From Legionella busanensis (GTDB lineage Bacteria; Pseudomonadota; Gammaproteobacteria; Legionellales; Legionellaceae), in the NCBI RefSeq assembly GCF_900461525.1, contig NZ_UGOD01000001.1:273501-337500 (forward strand): a stretch of DNA of 64,000 nucleotides, written 5' to 3'. The notes below the pieces were generated by a model. That model made no database searches and was not told the DNA's origin. It was given only the letters and a program-made list of their open reading frames with translations. Below, piece after piece: positions 8,624 through 18,292 of the stretch. The number at the start of each line of letters is the position of its first letter. Within the stretch, counting starts at the first letter, position 1. Position numbers and translations under genes: made by a program.

Positions 8624-10246
8624 CTACCTAATTTGTGGCGTTAATTGAGTACTTTGCTCTTCTTTTTCAGGCCAAACCCGCTTAAAAAAATTAAACGAAT
8701 ATTGCCGACTGTCAGGTTGTATAGAGTTACATGCATTAGGGCAGGTCGGTACTAATAAATGTGAGAGAACAGTATGGCCATTTGCTGTATCTGCATTTTT
8801 ATATTTTTCTGCAGAGACATAAAATTTATGAGATTTAGGATTATCCTGTAGCCATTCCTCTTCAATAGGAGAAAGTACCTCACCTTGTTGCTTTTTCGCC
8901 TTTAATGCTTTTGTTTTTTCTTTTACTAATGCATAAATTGATGCTTTGTTATAAGGCACTAATTTATCATCTGCAAAACGTTTGCCCTGCTTATCTTTTT
9001 TAGAGCGAACGACAACATAGTCCCGATTATGGGGAGGAATTGCTGAAAATTGTTTTTCTACATTTAAAGACCAGCCGCTCACAATAATAAGAGGATTTAA
9101 AATAAATTTAACAGAACCATAAATAAGCCAATTTAACCAAGTTTTAGGGTGAAGCGGATTTGCTTCTTTAGGAGGGCGACTACGCTGTTCAATAATAGCA
9201 GTTATAGAGCGAAACGATCGAGCATCATATAATTTAACGGGTAATTTATCTTCTGCATTTAATATACCCGCGGTATGTGCAGCAACATTTCCGCCTAAGC
9301 ACTCACCCATAAAAGCAATATTTTGGGCATTCGCGCCTAATTTAATTAAACGTTGGGCCTGAGCAAGTGCATCATCATAAAGATCTTGCTCGCTTTTTAT
9401 AATTCCTTTACTTAAACCTATGCCGCGATAATTAAAAGCAATCACAGTGACATTTAATTCTCTAGCATAAATTTGATAAAGTTTAAGCCAATCTACAAAA
9501 TTATTACTTCTAGGCATTGCTGTAATAATGAACCGCCGTTTACTTATGTCTTGATTCGCTGATTTTGGATTGCGGACTTCTACGGAATCAAGGATAGCAT
9601 TATCTGGCGTTTGTAACTTATAGAAATAAAGGTGATTTCTATTTTGGCGAAAATCATACCTTAAACGTTGCTGTAATTTCTGAAAAAATCGCTCTTGTTG
9701 GTCTTCATTAAGTTGTTCAAGACCGCGAAAATGAATTTGCTCAAATTTAAACTTCGGATTATCACCTTTAATCTTAGCCTCAACTTTGTTAACTAATTTA
9801 TCTAAATAATTATCAATATACTTTTCAGCACGTGGTTTAGGAAATAAGTGAGTTACCCCGCTTAATAAAACATCTAAAATTTTTACTGTAATCGTATGGT
9901 TAACTAAAAAATTTCGCCAGTTTAATAGTTCTCTGATTAAAATATGCTTTTTTGGTAAAATGTTAATAATATCCATTTCTTCCGAAGGCATAAATAAGGG
10001 ATCAGGGTATTTAGGATTTTGTACGATAAGGGCATCATCTTTTTCTTCTTTCCGAAAAAGAGGATTGATGACTAGATAACTAAGTAGGCGACCCACAAGT
10101 ATTTGGAAAAGGGTGTAAGGGAGTTTAATTAAATGTTTTAAAAATTGGCCAATTTGCTCTAAAGGTTTTTTCTTCGGATTTTCTAAACGATAAAACCCAC
10201 CGTATTTACTTTCAGACTTTTTAAGTTTTACATTTAAATTTGTCAT
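8624..10246 (-). CDS. Alpha/beta hydrolase-like protein, SidB/Sdb-type effector candidate
   Basis: A 540-residue protein with about 200 N-terminal residues of helical, basic sequence, then an alpha/beta-hydrolase core: 'ITAMPRSNNFVDWL', 'NVTVIAFNYRGIGLSKG' and the nucleophile elbow 'IAFMGECLGGNVAAHTAG' at residues 310-327. The elbow has Cys316 where Ser is usual (Gly-x-Cys-x-Gly, as in dienelactone hydrolases). Asp427 or its neighbours and His491 ('NGHTV') could complete a triad. The size, the N-terminal extension and the core resemble the SidB/SdbA group of Legionella Dot/Icm substrates, lipase-like proteins delivered into host cells. That relationship is from memory of the family and not proven here. 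It stands alone, with 200-300 bp spacers on both sides. Confidence 0.6.
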   Translation of the reverse strand: MTNLNVKLKKSESKYGGFYRLENPKKKPLEQIGQFLKHLIKLPYTLFQILVGRLLSYLVINPLFRKEEKDDALIVQNPKYPDPLFMPSEEMDIINILPKKHILIRELLNWRNFLVNHTITVKILDVLLSGVTHLFPKPRAEKYIDNYLDKLVNKVEAKIKGDNPKFKFEQIHFRGLEQLNEDQQERFFQKLQQRLRYDFRQNRNHLYFYKLQTPDNAILDSVEVRNPKSANQDISKRRFIITAMPRSNNFVDWLKLYQIYARELNVTVIAFNYRGIGLSKGIIKSEQDLYDDALAQAQRLIKLGANAQNIAFMGECLGGNVAAHTAGILNAEDKLPVKLYDARSFRSITAIIEQRSRPPKEANPLHPKTWLNWLIYGSVKFILNPLIIVSGWSLNVEKQFSAIPPHNRDYVVVRSKKDKQGKRFADDKLVPYNKASIYALVKEKTKALKAKKQQGEVLSPIEEEWLQDNPKSHKFYVSAEKYKNADTANGHTVLSHLLVPTCPNACNSIQPDSRQYSFNFFKRVWPEKEEQSTQLTPQIR

Positions 10247-10483
10247 AAATAATACATTTGCGTATAAAAATGCGCAGTCTATACTATTTTATAACTTTTG
10301 TGCAACTTTATAAGAAGCTAGCAATGCTGAGCCTTAGAAGTCAGGAGCTTTATTTAAGATAATTAACTTGTTAAATACTATATTGCTGGTTATTTCAACA
10401 TTAGAAAATACTTAAAATCATTTTAAAAGAAATCTCTTAAGTTAAACTATTTATAACTGACGGTTAGACTCGATTGATCTTAA

Positions 10484-11593
10484 TTAACTTTCTTTATTAA
10501 AAAAATACTCTCCCATATTCTCAGTAAAAAAATCCGGTGTTTCATAGTGTTGTAAAATTGCTTTAGCTTTTTCTAATAAAGATTCATCCTTAAATTCTTT
10601 TAATAATTTAATGTCCTTATCAATATACTCTGGTCTATCAGCACCAATAATAACAGAGCTAATATGAGGATCTTGATAAAGGAAGGCGAGAGCAAGGCTG
10701 GTGAGTTGGTTATAATCCTGGTGAGTTAATTCAAGTAAAGCGCGTATTTTTGGACCATAGGGTAGATTAGGGTCATCGATATGTTGTTTGACATAAGGCG
10801 TTAATAAGCCTGTACCGAGCCCGCCCCTTATAATAATCCCCATTCCTTTAGCATAAGCTGCATCAATATAAGGTTTATTGCGTTGATTAATTAAACTATA
10901 TTCCATTTCTATGACATCAAAAAGATCCATATCGATCGCATATTGAGCAGGCTCTCCATTAACTGAGACACCAATAAAGCTTAACTTTCCCAGTGCCTTT
11001 AATTCCTGTAAAGCTTTCACCGCTTCGCCTTTTTTTAAGACTTCAATCGCTGTTTTATTATCTAAATGGAGTAATACTATATCCAATTTATCTGTCTTTA
11101 ATTTTTGTAAGCTCTCATGCACATCTTGAAAAATGGCTTCTCGGCTAAAATCATAATCAGCCGCAGGTTTTGCACAATAAATTTCATCATAAGCTTTTTG
11201 CTCACAACGTGGATCATTGGCTTTAATATTATGCTCACCTGGTTTAGTAATTAAAAGGTAGTTATAGGCTGTGCGTGGAATATAGCGTCCAATACGCTCT
11301 TCACTTAAGCCATAAGAAGATGCTGTATCAATGACGGTAATATTATTTCTTAGGGCTTGCAGTAATACTGCTTGTGCCACTGATTCTGATGGATGTAAGC
11401 TTTCTTCACCTGCGATACCCCAGGCTCTTCCTAGCTCAACGGTCCCTAAACCAATAAAAGAAACTGCTCTATCTATTTTTTTTATATAGCGCTTAGGCAA
11501 TTCAGATGGCGGGTTAGATTCAGCCCTTTTAGAAAAGGAATAATGTCCTATAACGAGTAGTAACAAACTTAAGAGAGAGAGTAAAAACTTCAT
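10484..11593 (-). CDS. Aldo/keto reductase with N-terminal signal/anchor
   Basis: A 369-residue protein with the aldo/keto reductase (TIM-barrel, NADPH) signature. The catalytic set is visible: Asp89 and Tyr94 in 'VIDTASSYGLSEERIG', Lys117 in 'LITKPGEH' and His176 in 'DIVLLHLDN'. The C-terminal 'SSVIIGADRPEYID' corresponds to the cofactor-binding 'ipG' loop. Unusually, it starts with 'MKFLLSLLSLLLLVIGHYSF', a signal peptide or membrane anchor, whereas most family members are cytoplasmic and NADPH is not found outside the cytoplasm. It is probably membrane-anchored with a cytoplasmic catalytic domain, or a divergent exported form. Substrate unknown. Confidence 0.85.
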   Translation of the reverse strand: MKFLLSLLSLLLLVIGHYSFSKRAESNPPSELPKRYIKKIDRAVSFIGLGTVELGRAWGIAGEESLHPSESVAQAVLLQALRNNITVIDTASSYGLSEERIGRYIPRTAYNYLLITKPGEHNIKANDPRCEQKAYDEIYCAKPAADYDFSREAIFQDVHESLQKLKTDKLDIVLLHLDNKTAIEVLKKGEAVKALQELKALGKLSFIGVSVNGEPAQYAIDMDLFDVIEMEYSLINQRNKPYIDAAYAKGMGIIIRGGLGTGLLTPYVKQHIDDPNLPYGPKIRALLELTHQDYNQLTSLALAFLYQDPHISSVIIGADRPEYIDKDIKLLKEFKDESLLEKAKAILQHYETPDFFTENMGEYFFNKES

Positions 11594-11826
11594 TGTAAAT
11601 TTCCTATCCTAAAGTAACGTCTAAACTAAAAATCGCTTTATATGCAATAAATCGTTAAATCTTAAGTATGAAATGCCACCATTAATATTAATGGATTATA
11701 AATAATTTTATTTAACACTGCTGCGCTTTATCTTGTTAGTTCCCTTTTTATTAGTCACTCTATTAAATATTAATCAATTAGTGTATAATAAGTACAATTT
11801 TATTATTTTTTATAATGTAGGTTGCC

Positions 11827-12327
11827 TTGATAATCTTAACCCCAGAACAAGATCAAAACAAGGAAGCATTGATCCGATACATTATTATTAAAGCATTTAA
11901 TATGACTGTTTATTTTAAAGGATTCGATGAATTATTAATTATGATGGATGTTGCTGATGAATTCGAAAAGTATGATCCTGCGTCAACTTTAACATATGTA
12001 ATAGAGCATGTTACTGAAAGCTGGGAGACTTATCATACAGGCATTGACGCAAATTATAGTAACGATGGGCATTATCATTTTAGAAGAAAAGATGAACTAC
12101 CGCTTAGCTTTGCTGATATTCAGTTATTATTAGATACTCTGTATAAATATTCGCTGCTTACGAGTCAACAACATAATAGCTTATTACACCAAATTCTTAA
12201 AATTCAGAATATGAATAGTACTTCTACTCAAACCTATACTGCAACAGCGCGCTTTTTTGTTTATCTAGAGGAGTCAATATCAGAGAAAGAAGATAACCTT
12301 GCTAATGGTTCAGCCCCAAGTCGTTAG
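11827..12327 (+). CDS. Hypothetical protein, 166 residues
   Basis: I do not recognise this protein. It starts at TTG 11827, with TAGGT seven bases upstream and an in-frame stop just before, so no longer form exists; the first ATG would remove 24 residues. It is soluble and acidic, with alternating helices ('DELLIMMDVADEF', 'DIQLLLDTLYKYSLL') and no signal peptide or catalytic motif. The middle contains 'NYSNDGHYHFRRKDELPLS'. It is followed 80 bp later by another unknown gene on the same strand. Small proteins of this kind are common in Legionella and some are Dot/Icm substrates, but nothing in the sequence demonstrates that. Confidence 0.55.
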   Translation: MIILTPEQDQNKEALIRYIIIKAFNMTVYFKGFDELLIMMDVADEFEKYDPASTLTYVIEHVTESWETYHTGIDANYSNDGHYHFRRKDELPLSFADIQLLLDTLYKYSLLTSQQHNSLLHQILKIQNMNSTSTQTYTATARFFVYLEESISEKEDNLANGSAPSR

Positions 12328-12406
12328 CGGGTTAACTAGAGCAAAAGCAGAAAGCGAACTTAAAGACATGGTTCTATAATGGGTTGACATAATTTTATAT
12401 AAAGAA

Positions 12407-12949
12407 ATGAGTTTGATCATGCTAAACTACGCGATTGAAGCTGCTATATTTAAATTACCTATTCCATTTTTTAATTTCACTCATAATTTTTGGATTTTAA
12501 AAGATCTTAGTAAAAACAAAATTATTGCCCAGTTACATGGCCTCGCGATGTCAAGAACGACAGGTAGAATTGTACCTATTGGATATCGGCATGATCATAG
12601 TTTACGTGCCTATTGCTTTGTGTATGATAAAAATGTTGCTAGGCAGTTGAGATTAACAGTGAGTTCTTTTGCTCTGCCTATCCATGATTGTAATACTATA
12701 TATACTAAAGAAGATTCTCTTGAACGTTGGTTAAAAGCGCTAGCAGCCTTAGAAGCAATTAATAACCTAAATCTTGACTATCCTCGTGGCGGATTTTGTA
12801 TTCCTTTATCAAAAACAATTAATAGTAATTCTGTGTATCATACATTTGGGCAGGTAATGGATATAGAAGTATATCGTTTTACTGGCTTTTTACAAATTGG
12901 ACTCCAAACTTCTGTTTATGAGCAGATTAAAAGAAGCTTTAATTTTTAA
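12407..12949 (+). CDS. Hypothetical protein with a conserved His/NSNS pattern
   Basis: A 180-residue soluble protein (the ATG at 12407, or 'MLNYAIEA' four codons later). The order 'FTHNFWILKDLSKNKIIAQLHGLA', then 'LERWLKALAALEAINNLNLDYP', then 'NSNSVYHTFGQVMDI' looks like a known but unnamed fold: a hairpin carrying His-Gly-Leu, a helix rich in Ala/Leu, and an Asn-Ser-Asn-Ser turn before a helix. In permuted papain-like (NlpC/P60, LRAT) folds a comparable turn carries the catalytic Cys, which is absent here. I assign no activity. Its upstream neighbour on the same strand is also unknown. Confidence 0.6.
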   Translation: MSLIMLNYAIEAAIFKLPIPFFNFTHNFWILKDLSKNKIIAQLHGLAMSRTTGRIVPIGYRHDHSLRAYCFVYDKNVARQLRLTVSSFALPIHDCNTIYTKEDSLERWLKALAALEAINNLNLDYPRGGFCIPLSKTINSNSVYHTFGQVMDIEVYRFTGFLQIGLQTSVYEQIKRSFNF

Positions 12950-12962
12950 TATCCAATAATTC

Positions 12963-12985
12963 AGGCCGAACTTCATATCCGGCCT
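12963..12985. terminator. Possible bidirectional terminator hairpin
   Basis: AGGCCG (12963-12968) and CGGCCT (12980-12985) form a six-base G+C stem with an 11-base loop between the converging ends of the 180-residue gene and the AraC-type gene. No strong T run follows on either strand, so activity is uncertain. Confidence 0.35.
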
Positions 12986-13003
12986 TAAGTAATGCCAGTG
13001 TGT

Positions 13004-13852
13004 TTATTTTAATAATAACCAACACTCAGTAATTAACTCTGTTTCAGCAACTTCATGATCAAAATTGTAATAGCAAAAAATACAAGGTAAATCTGCAAGT
13101 TCTTCTCCAGAATTAGGTAACCAATCGCGATATAAATGATAAATTGTTTTATCAATGTCATCCCGCGAGCCTTTATGAACCGCTACGGCGTAACGTCCCT
13201 TAGGTAAATATTTCTCTTTTACAATACCATCAATTTTTAATTGTTTAGGTACGGTAATACCTAGATCAAAGCGAAATTCTTGGGTAGGAGTCGTTTTCGG
13301 ATCATCATAAGCGAAACCAAAAGCCTCTCCCGGACTAGGCTTTAAATTAATAGTTTGAGATTTAGCCCAGCCAATTAATTGATTTACACTTTCACCAACG
13401 CCGGCAGGATCACCTCTATGTTCTAAAACAGCTAAGCGCCGATCATTAATTAGTTCTTTAATAACTACATTCATTTTTTTATCTCGTTTAGGCAAGCAAT
13501 AAGGCAAATTCTCCCATACGTGCCAATTTGGCTGGGATCTAAATAAACTGGGCGATTTACCATAAGTTTGTTTAAAAGCCCGGGTGAACGCTTCATGGGA
13601 TTCAAAGCCTGCATTGAAAGCAATATCAATAATTGTTCTATCTTTTTCATAGATTAATTGATGTGCTGCTCGTTTAAGTCGCAGCCAACGTATATATTGT
13701 TGTAAAGATAGTCCCGTATAAGCACTGAATATGCGATGAAAATGATATTTGGAGAAGCAAGCAACCTCACTTAACTGAATTAAAGTAAGCTTATCATCCA
13801 GATGCTTACCAATAAATTCTGTGACTTTTCCTAATTGATGCTCGTAATTCAT
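13004..13852 (-). CDS. AraC-family regulator with GyrI-like effector-binding domain
   Basis: A 282-residue protein. Residues 1-105 carry the two helix-turn-helix units of AraC/XylS regulators: 'LIQLSEVACFSKYHFHRIFSAYTG' and 'IIDIAFNAGFESHEAFTRAFKQTYGKSPSLFR', the second being the near-invariant AraC signature. From about residue 125 a GyrI-like (effector-binding, SOUL-type) domain follows: 'VAVHKGSRDDIDKTIYHLYRDWLPNSG' is typical of its core. This N-terminal HTH plus C-terminal GyrI-like order is that of Rob/SbmC-like multidrug-sensing regulators, so it probably responds to small amphipathic molecules. Confidence 0.92.
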   Translation of the reverse strand: MNYEHQLGKVTEFIGKHLDDKLTLIQLSEVACFSKYHFHRIFSAYTGLSLQQYIRWLRLKRAAHQLIYEKDRTIIDIAFNAGFESHEAFTRAFKQTYGKSPSLFRSQPNWHVWENLPYCLPKRDKKMNVVIKELINDRRLAVLEHRGDPAGVGESVNQLIGWAKSQTINLKPSPGEAFGFAYDDPKTTPTQEFRFDLGITVPKQLKIDGIVKEKYLPKGRYAVAVHKGSRDDIDKTIYHLYRDWLPNSGEELADLPCIFCYYNFDHEVAETELITECWLLLK

Positions 13853-14244
13853 AATAATCTCATCATATACTTTTACCTACCCAAACAATAATATTAACTT
13901 TTGAATTTTGATGTTTGACCAATCTTGCTAACTAAAATTAAATTTTAAAAAATTAGTAGTTACCGCTTAATATGAAATATTATCTTTAACAAAATTATTA
14001 TTACAAATAATAAAATAAATTAATCGTAAACTGCCTTAAGTCCTTTTAAATTTTTATTTAATATTAAATTTTTAATAAAATTATTTATGCTTAAATAAAT
14101 GAATTATAAATATCAAAGAAAAATATTTTAAATAAACCAATAAATTCAATCACATACTTAATAAAATAGCTTTTGAAAATATTTTTTTAGTAAATTTTAA
14201 ATTATGATTTCTTCAGGTTCTCTTAATTTTTCTTTGTTAAAGTT
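13853..14244. promoter_or_regulatory. AT-rich spacer upstream of the large effector gene
   Basis: About 390 bp of very AT-rich DNA between the divergent AraC-type regulator and the 1253-residue gene. I find no gene in it. It must hold both promoters. Runs such as TTTAATATTAAATTTTTAATAAAATTATTTA near 14045-14090 are low-complexity, and no site can be picked with confidence. Confidence 0.3.
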
Positions 14245-17200
14245 GTGAAAATTTTAAGAAAAATTAGAGTAGACATGAAAACCTTGATAAAAAAGAAAGA
14301 AATAAATCGTTATAATAATAAGCAAAATTTACCTGAGGAATTTGAAGGCTTAATAATTAATAACTATTCCTCTTATTTAAAAAATGATGAAGTGAACTGG
14401 AATAATATTGCAGTTCTTATTTTGCAAGATTTAGAGAAAAAAGGGGTTAAAGTTGCTGATAAAATAATTGAAAAAATAAATTCTAACACTTCATATAATG
14501 ACTTTATTTTGCAATATATCATTAAGCAATTATATAGTTATCCAAATTATCATTTATTTTTAGAAAAATTTGCTTTTAAACTGGGTGCAACAAAAGATCG
14601 AGTAATTTCTTTAACTGTTTTAAAAGAAGCAGGGATAACCGATATAAAGGAGTTAGAAAAGATATTTAAAGAATTCTTACTTGAGCAAAAAAAATTAGCT
14701 AAGAATGCGCCAAATTTAGTAAAAATTAAAGACGAAGATGATTTTGAACAATTAATTAGTTTACTTGCAGCCAATCCATTATATGAAAATTTGTTACACG
14801 CCTTTCTTCAGCAATTAATTAATGAATTTAACAAATACCCAGAAGAAGGAATAGGCTCAGTTACAACTGAAGTTCTCGAGGCTAAATCACTACAACAATT
14901 TTTCCAATCTCTAAGTATTGATATTACACTTCAGCCTCCTAAGGACGGCCAGTATAGGAAGGGTACTCTTTATGCGTCGCTAGACTCTACTAACTTAAAT
15001 TATACTGTATGTAAAAATAATGGCGAATTAGTTCGGGGGGTTATTCCTTTAAGCGGAATTAATGGGAAATTTAATGACCAAACTACGGAAGAAGAATTAA
15101 AAAAATATTTACCAAATATTCTCAAAATAACAACAGCAAGAAGGCATACAAGTCAATTAGCTTTAAGTAGTACGCTTTCATTAGCTGAAGCTTTGTTGCA
15201 ATTTATTCAAACTTTAAGCATAGATGCTACACTTCAACCGCCTAATAATGGTTATTATAGAAAGGATATGCTTTATGTCACCCTTAATTATGGGTACTTA
15301 AATTATAGTGTATTAAAAGATAATGGAGAACTGGTTAGCGATACTATTCGTTTCAGTGAACTTAGTAATCAAATTGATGAGCAAACTACGGAGGAGGAAC
15401 TCAAACAATATTTACCTAATATCCTTAAAATAACAGCAGCAAGGGGGCATACTACTCGCTTAGCTTTAAATAATACAGCTTCGTTACGAGATAGAGCGAT
15501 AGATTTCATTAAAAAAGAATTTAATCCTGAGCTTCATTCAACTAATTTACCATCCAGCTGTTTTATACAGAGAGAAGAGGCTAAATTCCTATTAGATCAG
15601 TGGCTAAATGCAGGAAATTTACCGCAAGTGATTAGTCATTTAATTGACGATAGTTACCTACGTTGTATTCAACAATTAGATCATGTTACAGCGCAGGCCA
15701 AAAATCATAGTGAAATGAGTACTTACATTAAGGCAGAAATTGATGCTGTTAGAGATTTAATGGATAACTTTATTCACCTTGCTGGAGCTATGGATAAGCA
15801 AGATAGCGCATTTGATATTCAGATTTTACAATTAATTAGCCACTTAAAAAACTTAAAAAATTTTTATGATAAAACGCCATTATTATTTTCTAATGAAGTA
15901 TTTCCTAAGACAGATGGAAATTTTAACGAATTTGTTAAAAACATTATTTTGCAAGGTCGTAAAGATGAGCTCATTGAATTTAGTAATAACCAAGATGAGA
16001 TATGGTGCTTAAAGTGGGATTCCTTAATAAACGCTTTAGTTGAAAATAGTCCTGTAGTTAAAGTCTTCAATAAAAAGACATCTAAAAGTGCATCTTTGAC
16101 AGATGAGTCAGGTCACCTAATTCCTGCAAAAGTTATTTTTAGAGAAGAACTTAAAATGAGCTTGTTAACTCATTTAAAAGAAAATTGTTTGCACTACCAT
16201 AGACAAGCTTTACAAAACTATCAAAAAGAACAAGCAGCAAAGCCAGCTGTGCAAACAGATGTGGATGATTTTACCAAGCAATTAAGTATTCCTACTAAGC
16301 CTTTTAAATTACCTACCATCACTTTAGAAGAAGCAAGGACGGAAGCTTATCGCCAGTATAGTATGCGACATATATTGACGCTTAAAAGCTATAAAGCTTG
16401 GACTAATAAGGAAAAATATTTACAGCAAGTCCATAATCGAATTTTACAGCCTAATTTTATGGAGGGCCTACTTGATGAGCAGCTCAGATATGCTCAAATT
16501 GCTCAAGAAGAGTGGCTGACGGATGTATTAGTGCCTAAATTTTCGACTGCTCTTTATTTAAATATTGCAGCAAGATTAATTACCGATTATCGCGTTGATA
16601 TTGAAGCTATTAATCAAATAGCTCAACAACTGTGGCATAAAATATTGTCTTCAAACATTTCAGATAAATTAATGATGGATTGGCAAGAAATATCAATTAA
16701 AATGGCGCCTTTGGCTGAAACTGAAACAACGCATTATTATAAAGATTGCCAGGAAAAAGCAAAGCTGCGTATGAGCCAACTTTATCCTACTGTTGCTGAA
16801 GATACCTCTGAATATGAATTTAAATTCAAATCTTGCTTAGAAATGGAAAAAAATAAAGTTCGCAAGAAACTAAGTAACCAAGTTATGGCAGCATTTTTGG
16901 ATAGGTATTTCGACCAATTTGCCAGTCAAGAGGACTTACACAAAAAGCCACAATTTACAATTGGTGAAAATAAAGATTACGTTTTCATTGGTCCAGCAGC
17001 AAGTGGTAAGAGTACTATTTCTAACCAATATATTCATCAAGATCAGCGACTAGATTATGTCTCAATGGCTACTGATGATTACCGTGGTATTCGCTTACCT
17101 GGTACCGATGATTTTGAAGGTCAGCAAACGGATCAAATGTTTATTCGTACTCAAGATAGCGCTTATTTAGTAAGTGAAATTGTTGAAGATAGGATGCGTT

Positions 17201-18006
17201 CTTTAAAAGATAAAAGACCGAATATGATTGTGGATGGTGTTACTTATAAACCAGCTCACCGAGCTTTGGTAGAAACCAATAAAAATTCGGTTATCGTTTG
17301 TGCCTGTTTAGATGATGCATCTGAAGTGGTAAATCGTTCTTATAATCGAGCTATACAGGAGGATTCTAGTTCAGCTGACAAAGGACGCCATGTAAATACC
17401 TCGAGCTTGCTGCATATGCATAAAACAGCAAGTATTAGTTTAATTAAATACTGCCAGCCTAATTCAAACATTGATGTTTACAATACGAACATTCGCCGTG
17501 GTGAAACACCACCTTTAATCGCAACGATAAACACTCATGGTGTAAAAAATTTAATTATTCATGATGAAAAAGACGCACTTTCACATTTAACCTCTTTCTT
17601 TAATAAAAATCGATTAAATGTAAGCGCACGTAATGCTAGTGGTTTATTTATCGCCCAGCTGCAAAAACCAATGTTTCAAATTGAATCTTTGTTTACTGTG
17701 TTAGACCATGACTTTAATATAGTCCTTAAAGATAAAGATGGGAATGCCTATTTAACGTTTAGAAAAAATGGTAAAGATAGTATTGAGATGACCATCCCTA
17801 ACCCTGAGCAAGTTAAAGAGAAATTATCGCATCCAGGTAGAGAGTGTGAGTTATTAAAAATGATGTTGCTTTATGGGCAGTATGGTTGCTTAAAGGAAGT
17901 TCGCAAACAATGCTTAATTCAAGAGACTGATAGACTTGTAGAAGATATTCTAAGTAAAGCAATAGCCGCAAATCAGTACGTAGGTATATCAAATCAAATG
18001 GTATAA
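14245..18006 (+). CDS. Large effector candidate with zeta-toxin-like kinase domain
   Basis: Up to 1253 residues (GTG 14245; ATG 14275, ten codons later, is an equally good start). Residues about 216-410 are two tandem copies of a 101-residue module, each with 'Q.LSID.TLQPP' and '..QTTEEEL..YLPNILKIT.AR.HT'. The middle is helical. At residues 913-925 'VFIGPAASGKSTI' is a P-loop, followed by 'ATDDYRGIRLPG' (Asp944/Asp945) and 'MIVDGVTYKPAHRALVE', the order expected for zeta-toxin/polynucleotide-kinase-like enzymes. No transmembrane segment or signal peptide is seen. Size, modular repeats and low G+C suggest a Dot/Icm-translocated effector that phosphorylates a nucleotide-sugar, nucleotide or protein. 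That is inference; the kinase fold is better supported than translocation. Confidence 0.7.
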   Translation: MKILRKIRVDMKTLIKKKEINRYNNKQNLPEEFEGLIINNYSSYLKNDEVNWNNIAVLILQDLEKKGVKVADKIIEKINSNTSYNDFILQYIIKQLYSYPNYHLFLEKFAFKLGATKDRVISLTVLKEAGITDIKELEKIFKEFLLEQKKLAKNAPNLVKIKDEDDFEQLISLLAANPLYENLLHAFLQQLINEFNKYPEEGIGSVTTEVLEAKSLQQFFQSLSIDITLQPPKDGQYRKGTLYASLDSTNLNYTVCKNNGELVRGVIPLSGINGKFNDQTTEEELKKYLPNILKITTARRHTSQLALSSTLSLAEALLQFIQTLSIDATLQPPNNGYYRKDMLYVTLNYGYLNYSVLKDNGELVSDTIRFSELSNQIDEQTTEEELKQYLPNILKITAARGHTTRLALNNTASLRDRAIDFIKKEFNPELHSTNLPSSCFIQREEAKFLLDQWLNAGNLPQVISHLIDDSYLRCIQQLDHVTAQAKNHSEMSTYIKAEIDAVRDLMDNFIHLAGAMDKQDSAFDIQILQLISHLKNLKNFYDKTPLLFSNEVFPKTDGNFNEFVKNIILQGRKDELIEFSNNQDEIWCLKWDSLINALVENSPVVKVFNKKTSKSASLTDESGHLIPAKVIFREELKMSLLTHLKENCLHYHRQALQNYQKEQAAKPAVQTDVDDFTKQLSIPTKPFKLPTITLEEARTEAYRQYSMRHILTLKSYKAWTNKEKYLQQVHNRILQPNFMEGLLDEQLRYAQIAQEEWLTDVLVPKFSTALYLNIAARLITDYRVDIEAINQIAQQLWHKILSSNISDKLMMDWQEISIKMAPLAETETTHYYKDCQEKAKLRMSQLYPTVAEDTSEYEFKFKSCLEMEKNKVRKKLSNQVMAAFLDRYFDQFASQEDLHKKPQFTIGENKDYVFIGPAASGKSTISNQYIHQDQRLDYVSMATDDYRGIRLPGTDDFEGQQTDQMFIRTQDSAYLVSEIVEDRMRSLKDKRPNMIVDGVTYKPAHRALVETNKNSVIVCACLDDASEVVNRSYNRAIQEDSSSADKGRHVNTSSLLHMHKTASISLIKYCQPNSNIDVYNTNIRRGETPPLIATINTHGVKNLIIHDEKDALSHLTSFFNKNRLNVSARNASGLFIAQLQKPMFQIESLFTVLDHDFNIVLKDKDGNAYLTFRKNGKDSIEMTIPNPEQVKEKLSHPGRECELLKMMLLYGQYGCLKEVRKQCLIQETDRLVEDILSKAIAANQYVGISNQMV

Positions 18007-18017
18007 AAAATCATCAA

Positions 18018-18045
18018 GAAGGGCCGAAATTAGGCCCAACTTTTT
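18018..18045 (+). terminator. Rho-independent terminator after the large effector gene
   Basis: GGGCC (18021-18025) pairs with GGCCC (18033-18037) around a seven-base loop and is followed within four bases by TTTTT and a second T run. It lies 15 bp after the stop codon. A second perfect inverted repeat, AGCTAGGG/CCCTAGCT, follows at 18062-18089. Confidence 0.6.
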
Positions 18046-18292
18046 AATTAGTTTTTAGCTTAGCTAGGGTTTAAATATTTTCCCTAGCTTAGATAACCTC
18101 TCTTAATTTTAATATTGATTTGCACTCACTTATCCTTAATTAATATACAAAATACTGAATAACTTGCTTTTTGAATTAGCACGATGTTTTTTTACTAACA
18201 AGTATTGCTGTCAAACCTAATAACAGATAAAGTCAGTAGGGAAATATCCTTTCAAAATCTTAATTTGTGAGTGGTTTAATCAGGAGTACTTA

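Noticed and set aside
14245..18006. Toxin-antitoxin pair with the zeta-like domain
   Set aside because: No small epsilon-like antitoxin gene is adjacent, and the protein is far larger than a zeta toxin.
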